DNA of 64,000 bases from Lepidonotus clava (GCA_936440205.1 OW387149.1:7460114-7524113); one strand, 5' to 3'. Positions 1-13,142 are shown, counted from the stretch's first letter. Numbers and translations: made by a program. Notes: generated by a model from the sequence alone, not told the origin.

Positions 1-458
1 GCTTTGACACATCCACTGAGAGTCCCTCTGCTGCCTATTCTAAATATTCAAAGCCAAGTAAATGTACACAGATTTAAGTCTGATTCTAAACCATCGGTCC
101 ACTTTTATTGAATATGTTTTGAGACATATGCCATCAACTTTCCTACAATAGCAAAAATAAATTTCCTTCAATTTACAGCCAGCCTTCCTAGATCTTATTC
201 CAACTCGCCTGCCTTACAGTCAAGGCAGTTCTGTTCTAAGACATAAATACATATTAAAAGGACAGAATTAATAATAGTACTCTCCCACCTACTCTTTCAA
301 TATTCAAAGCCCTATATCACCCACTCTCTTTTTATCCACTAATCTAATTCCCTTTTTCACAACTGATCTAACAGACTGCAGCCCCAGCCCCTCCTGACTT
401 GACATGTGGGCCGGGTGTTTTTACCCAGGCCCTGTTTGCACCTCCTTGAGTCAGTGTG
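1..458. other. Gene-free AT-rich stretch
   Basis: No open frame longer than about 67 codons, no splice-bounded coding pattern and no recognisable repeat. The only long frame, on the minus strand near 357-560, overlaps the neighbouring transposon-like repeat and looks like chance. Confidence 0.6.
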
Positions 459-1022
459 CCTAAGGCCCAGACACATACACCAACTCGATCGTCGGGAGTC
501 CTTCAGACTCGACAGTCGGGGACTGATCAGTCGTAGGGATTTTGTTGGGGGGTGCCACATATACTGACCATTTGGTCAAAGAAATTACGTTTTATTTCAA
601 TAAATATCAAGATACAGATTGTAAAATATACATTTGTAGAGCAGACAATGTATCAAATGAGGAATTATTTTATGCAATGTCCTTAATTTGTATCAAAATT
701 GATATTAGCATAATATTACTAATCATAGTGAAAATGGTCATAAGAAGACAAACAATGTATCATTTAAAAGCTAATCTTGTGTTCAATTCAGAAATCTTAA
801 TGGTTTTCAGACAAATAAATATATGAAAAACTAATGGAAAGGATACTCCCTCCAGACCCGACAGTCTAGTTGTTAATCTTCAACATCTCATGATTCCCGA
901 CCCGACGGATCCGTCGGGAATTAAGCCCAACCATCCAGTTGTAAGGGCATGACACATATACCAACTGACATCAACCCAACCCAACTGTTGAGTCGAGTCG
1001 GTATATGTGTCCAGGCCTTAAG
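459..1022. mobile_element. Non-autonomous DNA transposon with about 28-bp terminal inverted repeats
   Basis: The left end (TAAGGCCCAGACACATACAC, then CAACTCGA) is matched in inverse at the right end, where the reverse complement reads TAAGGCCTGGACACATATAC followed by CGACTCGA. The element is about 560 bp. Internal shorter palindromes built on CCCGACGGATCCGTCGGG and a second internal CACATATACCAACT copy (about 953-966) add foldback structure. No transposase frame is present, so it would depend on an enzyme elsewhere. Superfamily unassigned; target duplication not clear. Confidence 0.7.
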
Positions 1023-2538
1023 CTCACCTGGGGAGCACACAAGGGGTTATGGGGTGCTGAATGTCAACTCTCAAAAAGTTGAAATTCAGTATCTTTTCTT
1101 GTTCTAGATGGGCTCCCTTTCCTTGTGTCCTCTGTCCCAGCTCACAAATCTAGTGTGTCTCTTCTTTATATTGGCAGAAAAACCAGTATTTGATTCACTG
1201 CTGAAAAACCTCTTCGTTTGATTTCAAGGTTCAAAACAGACGGCAAAACTGGATTTGGGGTTCACTTCCCTGCATGTGTTATTTCAACGTTTCAACTGTT
1301 CTCGCCCAGTATATGACCATAACTGTTGAAATGACATGAAATCTATAACTCACTCACTCAAAATGGGCTACGTTTATGAAGGCTTAGGAGTCAGATAATA
1401 ACATCAAGGAGATTGACAGGGGTCTTCTTAGGTATTTAGACAGCAAGTCCACAAAAGATTTCGTTAACTGGTGATAAGAAAAGGTGAAGAGGTAAAGATA
1501 ATGATTTTAAGTAAAGGCAAAGAAGATCCCAGGAAAAAATGCCATCATTATATCCGAAATCATCTCCTTGTATACATTATGTTTAGTAATACATTGGATA
1601 GTTGCAATGCATCTTAAAAGTAATCTTCCCCAGCCTGCAAAATTGTGTTTTCATCTGCTTATCTTTGTTGTTCCATGAACACAAGCTTAAGTAGGCTATA
1701 CGTACTTTATATCAAAGCATTCAATAACCTTTGGGGTTAAAATATGATCACATTTTAAATCTTACGCTGCAGACTTTGCGCCCCATTCCCCTTACACCCA
1801 TAGGATGCCCCCCCCCCCCCCCCCCAGGTAACCATATTCAGGTGTGACGTGCCGCTTTGATCCCCCCACCTGAGACTGAGGGGGAGGTGTAGGGGGGGGG
1901 GGGGGCGTGTGGGAATCTGGCCTCTTTACCAACACCCCCATACCTGCACGTCCCCACACAGAATGGGCACTCCTCCTGGTGCCCTCCAGGTCCACTGCCA
2001 CAGGCCCCATCTATGTCCCACCTCCTCCACGGTCTAACCTCAAACCCTAGACCCACCTGTCGTCAAAGACCGTCCTCGTCTTATCAGCAAATTTATTGGT
2101 ATTGAACATAATTATCTTTGCGCATTAACACATTGTCAACAAAGCTTGTGTGTCTATTTATTGTGTTATTTCTATTTCCATTGGCATTAACATATCGCTA
2201 AATAAAGGCCCTCCCCCTAGGCATCAGGTCCTGCCGATAAGTATCGAGTTCTAATACTACCATATATATGAATTTAGCTCAAGCCTCATGGATATTGCTA
2301 TAGGCCTACCTCCATTTGGCAATGTGGATGTTTTTCTAGATGTTTTTCTTTTGGACTGTGTATAATTTCTGTAACACGATGTCCATCCCTTTGTATTTCT
2401 ATTACAATCAACTTTACACAGATGCAAGAACGCACAAGTTGTTAAGTATTTGAATAATTGAATTAAATCATAAATATAGGTACATATAATATCTTATAAG
2501 TTCATTCTATATTTGTATATTGCTATAAGTCACCAGGC
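1023..2538. other. Gene-free stretch with paired C-run and G-run
   Basis: No coding pattern found. It contains an 18-nt C run (1808-1825) and, 66 bp further, a 14-nt G run (1892-1905), complementary and able to pair or form a G-quadruplex. The open frames at 1792-2056 on the minus strand are poly-Pro/poly-Gly translations of these runs and are not genes. Confidence 0.6.
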
Positions 2539-2890
2539 GGGGCGACCAAGAAAAAGTTACGAAAAATCGCGTCCCACGAAAGGTGTTAAAACCCACGATA
2601 GCTAAATTTCCTATCGTGGCATTTTAGAAACCCAAAATTTCCGTGGCTTATTTTTCGTCTTTTTTTCAAAATTGTACCATCTCAAATTGTCCCAATGTAC
2701 TCCAAATACACATTGGAAAGTATTTTAGTTGAATATATATATTATAAATGACTTTAGTATGATTTTATACTGAATTATAATGTCCACGAAATTTTTCGTA
2801 CATTTTTTCTGGGGGAGGAATTTCTATCGTGGCCACGAAAAATGAAAAAAATAACTCCACGAAATTTCGTAGATTTTTCTTGGTCGCCCC
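2539..2890. mobile_element. MITE with 17-bp perfect terminal inverted repeats
   Basis: Left terminus GGGGCGACCAAGAAAAA at 2539-2555 is exactly the reverse complement of 2874-2890. The 352-bp element also carries an internal hairpin (CCACGATAG at about 2592 with CTATCGTGG about 20 bp on) and a third related arm near 2824. AT-rich interior, no protein. A minus-strand frame at 2765-2947 runs out of the element and is not a gene. Target-site duplication could not be defined because both flanks are G/C runs. Confidence 0.8.
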
Positions 2891-5800
2891 CCTCTGTACT
2901 GTTGACTGTATTCTTTGCAAGAAGTTATAGGGGAAAAAAATAACCAACAGAGCTTTAATGTCATATATTTCTGATCACAAGATTGGGATTCATGGACTGG
3001 GCTGTATCAAAGTAAAACCCAAAGGCTAGATGTAACCACACAAAGAAAAACAAATCTAATATTGGTCAATTTGATGTGGATGATCAGTGATGCAACAACT
3101 GGAGATCACGAACCCTACCCATGACACAGGGGCCATTGGTTATTGAACCACAGGATGGGGAGATTAGGTGGGGTCAGAGGACCTGACGGGGGCACCAGCC
3201 TGGACAATAACATCCTCTGTGGAAACACCCACCCTTAGTGCATGTATTGACAATATGATGGAGGGGGCACTTGGGCTTGAAAGGGTACCCACTGCCAAAT
3301 GGACCTACAACGGTAGCGAATATCAGAATTGCATGGGTCAGTCAGCCACTGTTTAGGCAAAAGAAAGGGGCAGTGGTCACCAAATTCATAGAACAATGTA
3401 GGGGCATAACTTGAAACTTAGCCTTATTTTACGTTGGTTTTCACACACAAAAATCATGGCATTTTATCAGAAGTTGTCCTAAGCAATTTTGGTGATTTTG
3501 GTGGTATATTCTGGTATTGAGATACTCTGATTTTTAGGGGCAATCTGTATCTACCAAACTAAGGGGTCAAATAAAATACAGGGGTGGTCAGTCACAAATT
3601 TGGCAGTGTGTAGTTCAAGAGTCAGCCCCCCCCCCCTTTGGTGGCGCCAGTATACCCATCTGACCCATCCCCCTCCCATCACCCAACCAGCCAACCCTCC
3701 CATAAGTAGGTCTATTGAGGAGGCCTCAGATATAGGCATGATAGCACTGCCAATAGAAAACTGGGACTCCAGAAAAAATCTTTTCATTTTTTTGTCTATA
3801 TATCAGGTCAGATTAGCCTTCTGACTGTTTGGTATAGCTTATCTCACATCTGAATGTTGTAAAGGTGGATTGTATGGTACCTTTCAGGCCGCTGAATGAT
3901 GGGCATATATCATGAAATACAAACTGACTTACCTTGTAGGAGACTCTGTAATAGGAACCCACATACTTTAATAGATTACCTGTAAAAGCCTATCCTCGAT
4001 AAAAATCTCCTTAACGAATTACATCAATCCTTCTACTTTAAACCACAGGGAATTTGGATATGTTGAACAGAAAATTTGCAAATTAAGTTATAAAGGTATT
4101 ATCAAAAATGTTATGCAACATAGATAATGCCTCTTCAAAGAAGAAACAAAATTTAGATACACACAAAAATATAAAGGACCTATTCCAATGCTCTTTCTAA
4201 CAAAACAGATTTCTTTCACCTTTCCCTCATGGTCTCAACCCAAATATGATAAAAGATCCGAGCTGCATGAGCTATTTTTATTTCAGGACTTTGGTACTGG
4301 ATCTCACACCGCACATGGGAGAATGCCTATATTATACATGGTCTGAATATTTGAAGTCATATCCCCAGTGTTTGTCTAAGGCAGTTTCATCATACACCAA
4401 TATTGACATAGCAGGGACTGAAGGCATGGGATGGGGAGCTTGAAGCAGAGTTAAGGCCAAGGTTCCACTTGGGGAGGAAACTAGGGGATGGCTGTAACCT
4501 GCATCTGGTAGCAGTTGTTGATGTCAGATATTATTTTCATAATAAATTTACCATTGTGGTTGGATAGGCTTAAAGATGAATTTTGATATTTAACTTAATC
4601 CAATGCAGTGCTCAAAATGAAAAGAAAAGAATCAAAACTGAAATGACTGTAGAAATAACACTGGAATTATTTGAATCAGAAAATGCCCTATTATAATCTG
4701 TAGGCCTAAGAGTGATGTAAGTTCTATTCATTTGTGAATAAAGGGGATTTTTTTTATATACTTTCAATGAAATGGATAATATTCTTAATTTAGTTTTAAC
4801 AGCAATTGCACTGTTTGTATTCTATCATAAACCTTAGTCAAATACATGTACTTTGCCTATTTCCATAGACACTTGACTTCGCAAATTTTGTGACTTCATC
4901 ACTGCATTATTGTTCATTTTCCCTTTTAAATCAATACAGACAGACACTGACCCTGCAGGCCAGGGGAGTATGGTATGTGGGTCTATACAAAGGGGGGCTC
5001 GGTCTATAATGTCGGGCGATATGTCGGGCGGCATGTCGCTGGAGAGGGGCATGTTTTTGGCCATGTCCTCAGGCAGTTGCCATGTCCCAGCCCTAAACCT
5101 GTCATGGTGTGCAGCAACATGGGTCAGTGGGGTGACTTGTAAGTCAGATGGGCTGGGTTTGTAAGGTAAACAGTATATGGAGTATTCTTATAATATATTC
5201 AAAGCACAAGCTGAAAGTCTATGGTTAATGATGCAAATTTGGTGCGATTTTTGGCCAAATTGAGATATCACTATGAATAGCAATTGTTTTTTCTCATTAG
5301 ATTTGTAAGGAATTACAGGCCCTGATATGATGGGTATTTTACAAAGAAAGTGTTGATACAAAAATATTTAAATGTCTAAATGCTTGAGGACTTTAAGAAG
5401 AGAATCAATTGGAGTTTTGTCACATCATAGGTCACTGGCTTTAGTTTTCAGATGATCAATTTTAATCAGCCTTTAACAAATTTAAATAGGCTATTATTAT
5501 ACTTTCAATGTTGTCTTTCCTGCACTATGTCCCCTTTTCTGAATATCTTTTTCATTTTACTTGTATGTCTTTTTTAGAATTATATGCTAGATGTTTTTGT
5601 GTGGGTAGGATACAGGCTCTAGTAGCTAGAACAGTGTCCACCATATTAACCATATTGTTTTCAGGCTGGGCCAATTCACATGACCACTGTGTTTCCCTCT
5701 ATGTAGAGCAAGGCTGTTTTTTGGTAGAGGACACCAATGGCCCCAGTACCCATTATGTCATTGTGCCCCCAGTGATATGGGGAATTTACTGAGAGATTAC

Positions 5801-7245
5801 TGCAAGGGTGTCCCTAATATGTAACCTACTGGCTTACAAATAAGTGTTGGGTGAATTCATATGACAGCATTTGGGATAGCAACATGCCTGAAAAGAATGA
5901 TATTAGTGACCTTGTTGACTGATTGTAACTGATTTTTTCAAGTGGTAATAAGGCTGTCACCCCACGCCTTCTCATACAGTTTGTGAGTGTTAGGAGTATG
6001 GATAGAATATACAAATGGCACAAGTTGTTTATGAATAACAGTATACAAATTAGTGAATTTACAATGCTAATAAGTGTATTACTCCATAATCTACTAGAAA
6101 CATTTTTATTGTGAAAACTTGTCAGTTTTGAATGGATGTGTTTGTTCAGTTTCCTGTCAGAGCTATCTGCATGCTTGTATTTCATATATGTTTAGCTATA
6201 GGTCACTCATTGATTCAACTGTTATACCACTCACTAAAATGTATACCTTTGTATTTTGCAGGTGAGTAGCAGAGAGCATTCAAATTGAATTTGTGAGGAA
6301 GAAAAAGGTGAGCAAGAATTAGCTTCTGAGACTGAGATAAGGTTATATTCCACAACCTGCATATAAATTTGTGTTCTTTTCAAAGGTTCGCTGCAATGCA
6401 ATTTGGTCATTATATCGTTTCGTGGTCAAACACGAGTGGAACATCATTGCAAGAGACGTTTATTTCGAAGTCCAATTTTGCAGCAACCTATTTCAGCCAA
6501 CATAAACTTTTAAAGTTCAGTTCCCTTGAAATATTTGTAAGTAGGACAGCGTACAGGTAAGGTTAGGAAGAATGCAGAGTCTGAATAAAAAAGAGGAGCC
6601 CAGAGTGTTTTGGTTCAAAGACATCAGGATCAGAATACTAAGTACTCCTTTAGTGTTTGCTATTGAGGGAGGAGGGAGGGGGTTTCGGCTACTAGAGAGG
6701 GAGTTCATGATAGAATCTGGTACTGCAAGTTACCTCATACAACTACATGAAACTCGTGATGTGTATGGATTTAAAAGTGATCCTTTTAAACATCGTATAA
6801 TTATAGTTGTAAGTTAATGAAAGCCATGCAGCATCCATTGAGATATGTAATTTCAAGGTAGTAAGCCGGAAACTGCAACCTGAAATTGGAAACGTATTTT
6901 TGAGGTTTAAGTGTGGTTCATGGAAAGATTGCTCTTATTCTCAAACTGTGAAAGTTGGATGAAATAGAATTAACACTTAACAAGTATTTAAGGGGATATC
7001 TATAGGAGGGAAACAGAGGGTTCCTGAACCTTAAAGAGGGGATTTTGCAGTACAGATTTGCTGCATGCACAGGGACAAACGAGCTATGGAAATGTGTAGA
7101 AGAAAATTATAGATACTGAATAACTTTAGATACAGAGAACTGCCTGCATACAAGCATCACACAAAATCAAGGACCACAGAAAGCTACTATAAAAATATGA
7201 AAACCATATCACCATAAACCCAGACTAACAGAACGAACCTACAAA
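2891..7245. other. Gene-free stretch; two weak exon-like frames only
   Basis: No recognisable gene. Two frames were inspected: 4910-5164, containing a short MSGDMSGGMS repeat, and 5508-5792, which has an acceptor-like CAG in its middle. Neither has a partner exon, a family resemblance or a convincing splice pair. A poly-C run lies near 3627. Otherwise AT-rich single-copy-looking DNA. Confidence 0.5.
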
Positions 7246-7466
7246 CTAAGAGACAAACTGGGCGATAATAAGAGGAAATGTCCATTCCCCCACCCCCCTG
7301 CCCGTGTCAGGGGTAGCCCACCCCCTCAGTGGTGGGCGGACACAAGCTGCCCCCTGTTCTCCACCCTGCCTCCTGGCGGCCACAATGGCGTCCTCTGTGC
7401 CCACGTTCTCCACCAGATGGTGCTGGGGGAGAAAATGACGCAAAGCATTCTGGGAGTATTGTAACT
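7246..7466. promoter_or_regulatory. GC-rich regulatory element with CTCF-, YY1- and ZNF143-like motifs
   Basis: A 220-bp GC-rich island in AT-rich surroundings. Seen in the sequence: CCACCAGATGGTGCT at 7410-7424 on the + strand, matching the CTCF core CCASYAGRKGGCRSY at 14 of 15 positions; ACAATGGCG at about 7382-7390, YY1-like; and at 7441-7456 the reverse complement reads CTCCCAGAATGCTTTG, close to the long ZNF143/Staf site (TCCCAGAATGC). In vertebrates these three factors share promoters and chromatin-loop anchors. The open frames on both strands here (7246-7443 and 7329-7574) show no family resemblance and are treated as incidental. Binding is inference. Confidence 0.4.
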
Positions 7467-10400
7467 TTACAGAGGGACTGTCAGGATCTATCAGGAGTAA
7501 GAGTAGTTGTGGTACTAAGGGGAGGCCATGTTATGTTAGGTAACTTTGAGTCTGGGCTGATCTGGATGATTTGAGTGAAGTACTTCTTATAATAATAAGT
7601 TTATCTTTTTTATTATCTTTATTATGCCTACAATATTTATACACATATATAATCTGGGAATCTAATTGTAGCCCCGATTCAAAAGTGATTATTTATGGAC
7701 CCTGAAATATTTCAAATGTGCGGTTTTGAGAATTCACAAGAATGCATATTCATGTATATATAAGATATACACATATATAAATGTACACGGAAGAACTAAG
7801 ATATCTATGAAGACAATATGTTAGATAGAAGTAATAGCCAAAGCAATTATGTTAAAACCTTTTGCATAGGCGTAAAAGTTGCTAATGGACGGTTCTCGCA
7901 AACCCATCACGACCCCATTAAATTACTATAGGACACAATAAGTGGCTTGTTACTGCCCTCTTTGTCCGGGCCATACTACCAGCCAGTATTATGTATAAGT
8001 GGCTTTTATTTATTACACGCACAGAGGGGGCAGAGGTATTGTATATGACATGCCTGCAGTGTCAATATATATCTAGATCACCGACAATACTTCATGACAA
8101 ATAGTCCCACAATGGTGAGGTGTACTGAGGCTTAGGTCAGCTTCAGACCTTCTTTTTGTGACAGCAAAAAGTGATGACATAAGTGAAACGTTCCTAGCTG
8201 CAACCAAGTGTGATTAAATACTTTTTAATGACTTTTTGTCATAGCTGAAGCACAGAATCTTTATTTGATTGCATAAAATGGCTTTTCTTTTTAGTTTGTT
8301 TACCTCCTTGTGTTTTGTGTGGCTATGTGGAGAGCAATTAATTGGCAGTGTATACTTCTACATTTTTTTTATAGAGCAATTTAAATAGTGAATACCAAAC
8401 TGAAGAACAATAACTGTTATTAAATTATAATTAGTTGTGAAGGAAGCAATGCAGAGGAATATAAATATAGATGTATATCGTACATCATCAATATGGTGGC
8501 AATTTTTCCAGTGAAGATCAAAAGTAAGCCAGATATCATTTACAATATACTGGGGACAGATCTGGAAAAAAGAATGAATTAAGATTCGCTAAAGGAGTAT
8601 CAAATGGCGTTTTATACAGTCAGTGGATACCATAGCCCATCAATATAGGATCTATTATCTGCCAACACCTTGTATGGCCTATAAGGCCTAGAGTGTCTGT
8701 AAAACTTCCCATTCAAAGTGAATAAAGGGCTCTTTTGCTCGTTCCCTCCCCTACCAAAGCCAAGTATATCTCCACCTATTTTTCCTCTCTTTTTTGAAGG
8801 GAGGGGGCCTGGCTTGGCAGGTTCATTAGAAGTCTACTCATGAAAAGGCCTGAGTATATACACAGTAAAACATGTCAGTGGGAGGCCTGGCTGGAGGGGT
8901 TGGGGATTTGTGTGTGGGGATGTGTTGTGTGTTGTTAGGGTGGGCGTGAGGTGTAGGGACAGATATATACACAGTAAAACCCCTAAAACTTAATCCACAT
9001 CCTTTTTTAAGGTGCTCCCTGATTTTTGAGTGACCCTTCAGCAATTATCTGCAAATTTTTCAGAAACCCATTTTCAAATGTAGTATATATTTTTTAAAGG
9101 ATTGAGAAAAAAAATAATTTAGCCCACACCCCCAGAGTCGATGCCCAATAGACCTGCCCTTTGAGATTTGTCCTAGTTTTAACTGCAGCTTCAATTGGGA
9201 GTTTTTATGGTGGTTGAAGGCGTGTGTGTGGCCTTGCAGTGAAATCACTTAAATCTTGAGCCATATCTTAAGGAGTGGAAAATAGGCGGAGCTTTATGTC
9301 TTAGAATTCAATTGGGGGTGTTTATCTCTCAGAAGAATGACCTCCTCCTATTCAGACATAAAGATCGCATCGTATCATTATTTCAAAGGCCATGGTCCCA
9401 TTTTTAACCTCTTGATGTTAAATTAGAAACGATGAATCTGTTGTTAAGGGGCCCTTCTAATAACAGTGATAAGCATATTATGTAGCAAATTATTTTGGAA
9501 GCTGTTGTTGATAGAGAGTTATCACTTTGTGTAATATCAAAAACCTTTACTTGTTCAATAAATGTATACATACAAACTAGAATAATAGTACAAAGTATAT
9601 AATAGGTCCAACCTTAAAATATGTGCAATATAATGCACAGAATAGTTGGGCCAACCTTAGAATGTGTGTATTCGAGAGAAAACACTGCATTGTGTCAGTA
9701 CAACCTTATTATGTTTGTATAATGTAGAGCATAATAAGCTAAACTTAAAGACAACCCCAGATACCAGAGGACCTCTTATCATGACAGATTTCAGGCGATG
9801 CCTATTGAACAATAATGAAAGAATCTGACAGAATATTCAACAATATCATGTAATATCACATTATGTGCAGCGAGTCTGTTTGTCTTGGCGAGATTATGCA
9901 TAATGCACTGGCTTGACTTGTGAAATCAGAGATCCCTCTTCAAGAAACCATTGCTATTCAAGTGAGCGAAGCACTGCATAAAGCGAAACCCAACCGCTCC
10001 TGAAATTCTGTCCAAATTCGTCCTCATATCCTTTTTCTATTGGATGGCAAACAGAAGGAGATCCAGGGAATAAATACCCAATTAAAAAGAGACCATGCTT
10101 CTCCCCTCAAGTAGTAGGATGGATCAAATAAGCCTCCTGTGTGTTCATTTCTGGTGAAGGAGGGCAGAGTACTGTTAGAATATGAGGCTTATTTTTGTTG
10201 GACGTGAAAAAAGGGGAAACAAAAAGGGAATTTGTATTCCTCACAAGTTGCCAGCATTCATAGTGGTATCAGATCCTGGGTGGGGTGGGGGGGCACTAAC
10301 TCTCTGCTGGTACCCAAAACAAAACTACAACCCCCTGGTTTGCAATTTATATGACAGCTATGGTTTCATTTTAACGGCCCCTTTATTCTTCAATGTCAAA

Positions 10401-11660
10401 TGACAGTCCATTGTTTTTACTGTAGCTATACCACTTGCCTATACTGAAAAAGCTAGGAAATGAGATTTCAGCTCATAATTGATACAAAAATTACCATACT
10501 AAGCCATGGTGCGTAATCCCTGATTATACTGGATAAACAAAACAGCTATCATGGTATGATACCCCTCGCAGCCCCCATTTTAAGACCTCCTGGGCCAGTG
10601 ACAGCCCCTCTTTTCCATCCAGTTACAGCCACAGCTTCAGCAGCCCGTTTTGCAGTGGGTACCCAAACCTAGGCGAAGTGCCCCCCCCCCCCCAATCCCT
10701 CAACTGTCAGGGAAGGTTGGCAATGGGCTCAAGAGGATTAGAATGCAAGACAGGCAGCCACAGCCACAGCCAGAAAGACAGCTTTTTGTGAGCTGTCTGT
10801 ACGTTGTTCTACATACATATTAGAGGGTGGCCGAGTGACGACATGGATGTGTAAAATATACCCCCTCCATACGGCCCAAGTATTGTCCCATTGACACCTT
10901 ATAGACATCAATAGGGATGGGTAGAGCACCGGAATAACACCACAAAGCCTGCAGTTACTGAGTAGACCTACTTAAAAAGATCAAAGGTTTGTGGAAGAAG
11001 TGTTGGTGGGGATGTCATATGTGTGACATTGCTTTGGAAATGGCTATGTCTAGGTGGCCATAGATTTTCTTATCACTGCTCGCTGGCGCCAATGGTTTAA
11101 CAAAGTTAAGGCTATGCTTACAAAACCAGAAAACAATGTTCTTTTAAAGTCAGGCTGATATGGTTAAATGTAAACTTTGTCACAAGGACGCTCCTGAGCT
11201 TTTGATAGGAGAGGCAGACGAGCTTTGTTCTTGAATACAAAATTAGCCTAGAAGGAATCTTGTGTCCTGTGATGGTTTGTTAACTTTATAGCAATGAGTG
11301 AAAAACTGCTATCGGTAACTGGTCATTCATTGAAAGTGAAAGAATATCAGAATGACTTCAATGTTTTTGATAAGGTTTGTTTGAACGTACATGCATGCGG
11401 CCTCCAGCATTTCTGTCTGACTTTCAGAAAAAGTCAAGACTTTGAGAACTGTCCTAGCAGTCTGAAGGCCATTGGTGATTCATGTAGTCTAGCCTTGGCA
11501 GGGATAGACCTCCGTCTTTATGAATACACATTGTTTTGGCATCGGCCATGTCAACAACGCAGCATCCCACGCCACGATTTACTTCAGAACCAACTGAATC
11601 CAGATGTTTCAAATGCGCCCTACATATGCTATGACAATCCCAAATGTTATGGCCCTAGAC
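7467..11660. other. Gene-free stretch
   Basis: No coding exon supported. The longest frame is 11294-11695 (+, 133 codons). It resembles no family I know, has no splice signals that would place it in a gene, and its 3' end runs into the tandem repeat that follows. A 13-14-nt C run lies at about 10,681. A motif TATACACAGTAAAAC occurs twice (about 8,858 and 8,968), suggesting a small local duplication. Confidence 0.5.
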
Positions 11661-11868
11661 CCTTAAATTCGACACGGCGACAGAGGCCTTTTTGAGGCTT
11701 AGTGACATGCGACAGGGGATATTGACTAGATAGTGACATGTGACATGATTATTTCTTAAATTCGACATGGTGACATGATCATTTCTTAAATTCGACAGGG
11801 CGACATTGGTGTTTCTTAAATTCGACATGCGACATTGGGGGGCCCCCATCTAGGGCCCCAATGTTGCT
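11661..11868 (+). repeat. Dispersed repeat with internal AAATTCGACA units, copy 1
   Basis: At least four imperfect units of 35-40 bp, each starting TTCTTAAATTCGACA and followed by a GACATG-type segment, ending in a C-rich palindromic terminus (GGGGGGCCCCCATCTAGGGC). A second copy of the same arrangement, in the same orientation, lies at 23,466-23,712. That makes this a dispersed family with subrepeats rather than a simple tandem array. Class unknown; no protein. Confidence 0.65.
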
Positions 11869-11888
11869 CTATATAACCAATGTCATTG

Positions 11889-11892
11889 ATAC
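11889..11892. repeat. Target-site duplication ATAC (left) of the solo LTR
   Basis: The four bases ATAC directly precede the LTR start TGTGAC and recur directly after its end at 12918-12921. Confidence 0.75.
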
Positions 11893-12917
11893 TGTGACGT
11901 TCTCTGGTAAGTCGGGGTTGCCGATTCTTACAACAGAGGAACGTGGGGGGGTTGTTCGGGTCTCGGGGCGGACGGGGAATCCGGGCCAAGAACCGAGATG
12001 TGTTTCTAGAGTCGTGCCTCGCGCACGAGGGGGGGGCTGAGCGAATCGGTCAGGGATCGGCACTCGATGTCAAACGGAGGACTGCGGGGAAGGGAAATTA
12101 TGGTAGGGGTACGGGTCGGCCGGGGGTTCGTCTCGCTCTATCTCCCAGACCAGCATTCACCCCCACGGGGCGGTCCACCCCACGGTTCCGGTCCGCGGGG
12201 GCGACGGGCCGACGGTCGCCTATTGTTTGGTAGCGTGGGGCCGAGCCTGCCGCGCCCTCGTCCCCGCGGACTTCGTTCCCTCGTCCTGCCTGTCATGCCT
12301 TCGTGCCATGCTACACCTCGGTCTCCGGGACTGTTTCGGGCCTTCGCGCCTTACTTCGGTCCTTCGTTCCTCGTTCTTCGGGCCGTCGGGCCCCTACCCT
12401 AAGTTCTTACTATTTAACTCGAACTTCGACTGTTTTGTCCTAACTTCTGGTTAATTACTCGAATCAGCTCATCTTTAGCGGTTGTTTCAGGAAAGAAGAC
12501 ACGTCTGGACACAAGGAGAACTGTTAAAGAACTCTGTTTATTCGGGCCTCACCGCCCCTTTATATACTATAGAAGTCAGCCCTGATTGGCTGCTTTCGGT
12601 CACGTGATCTATAACTGACGTCACTTCCGGTTTATATCTTTCGTTTCCGGTTTACATTTCACTTCCGGTTTATATCTTTCCGGGTTTCGTTCCTTTACAT
12701 TTTCGTTCCTTACATATTCGTTCCTTACATTTTCGTGCCTCTTTTTTCGGGCTTTTTACACTTTCGTTCATTATTTACATATTCGTTCTTTTACATATAT
12801 TTCATATATTTCGTTCTTTTACACTTACGTTCTTTACATATATACCTTTTCATAGTTTTACCTTATTTTCTCTTATTTTGACCTCTACATATTTTGGATG
12901 AATAGCCGTTCATCACA
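11893..12917 (-). mobile_element. Solo LTR of an LTR retrotransposon
   Basis: A 1,025-bp block whose base composition differs sharply from its flanks (GC-rich left part, T-rich right part). It starts TGTGACG and ends ATCACA, so the tips form the TG...CA inverted repeat (TGTGA/TCACA), and it is flanked by a 4-bp direct repeat ATAC. No internal coding region or second LTR adjoins it, so it is the usual product of LTR-LTR recombination. Read on the minus strand it has TATATAAAGG (12,557-12,566) and an AATAAA about 15 bp downstream (12,537-12,542), which suggests minus orientation with U3 at the right. Short repeats (TTCGTTCCTTACATTT type) occupy about 12,660-12,850 of the presumed U3. A 4-bp duplication fits Gypsy or BEL/Pao; superfamily not decided. 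Clean ends and an intact target duplication suggest a fairly recent insertion, but a single LTR gives no date. Confidence 0.8.
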
Positions 12918-13142
12918 ATACTTAAGAATTAAAGATAAATAACTCTATACTGAAAATTCTGATTGGGTCGATGTGAGCACTGACAATCAGTTAGCGATTT
13001 CACTCATGATTCCCCGATACAGGGTATGCCATAACCCATAAAGTTCCTCTTTAATCACTCTCATGATTACTTAAGAATTAAAGATAGATAGCTTCTACTC
13101 TGGATATTTGAGTTTCTGATTGGGTGGATGGGAACACTGACG
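12918..13142 (+). repeat. Direct duplication of about 75 bp
   Basis: The sequence beginning ACTTAAGAATTAAAGATA at 12,920 recurs at about 13,069, and both copies continue to a shared TCTGATTGGGT. Spacing is about 150 bp. The LTR sits immediately against the first copy. Diverged, so probably older than the LTR insertion. Confidence 0.65.

Noticed and set aside
11294-11695. 133-codon + frame
   Set aside because: Longest frame outside the tensin gene, but no recognisable family, no splice partner, and the 3' end is inside a repeat. Expected occasionally by chance in 64 kb.
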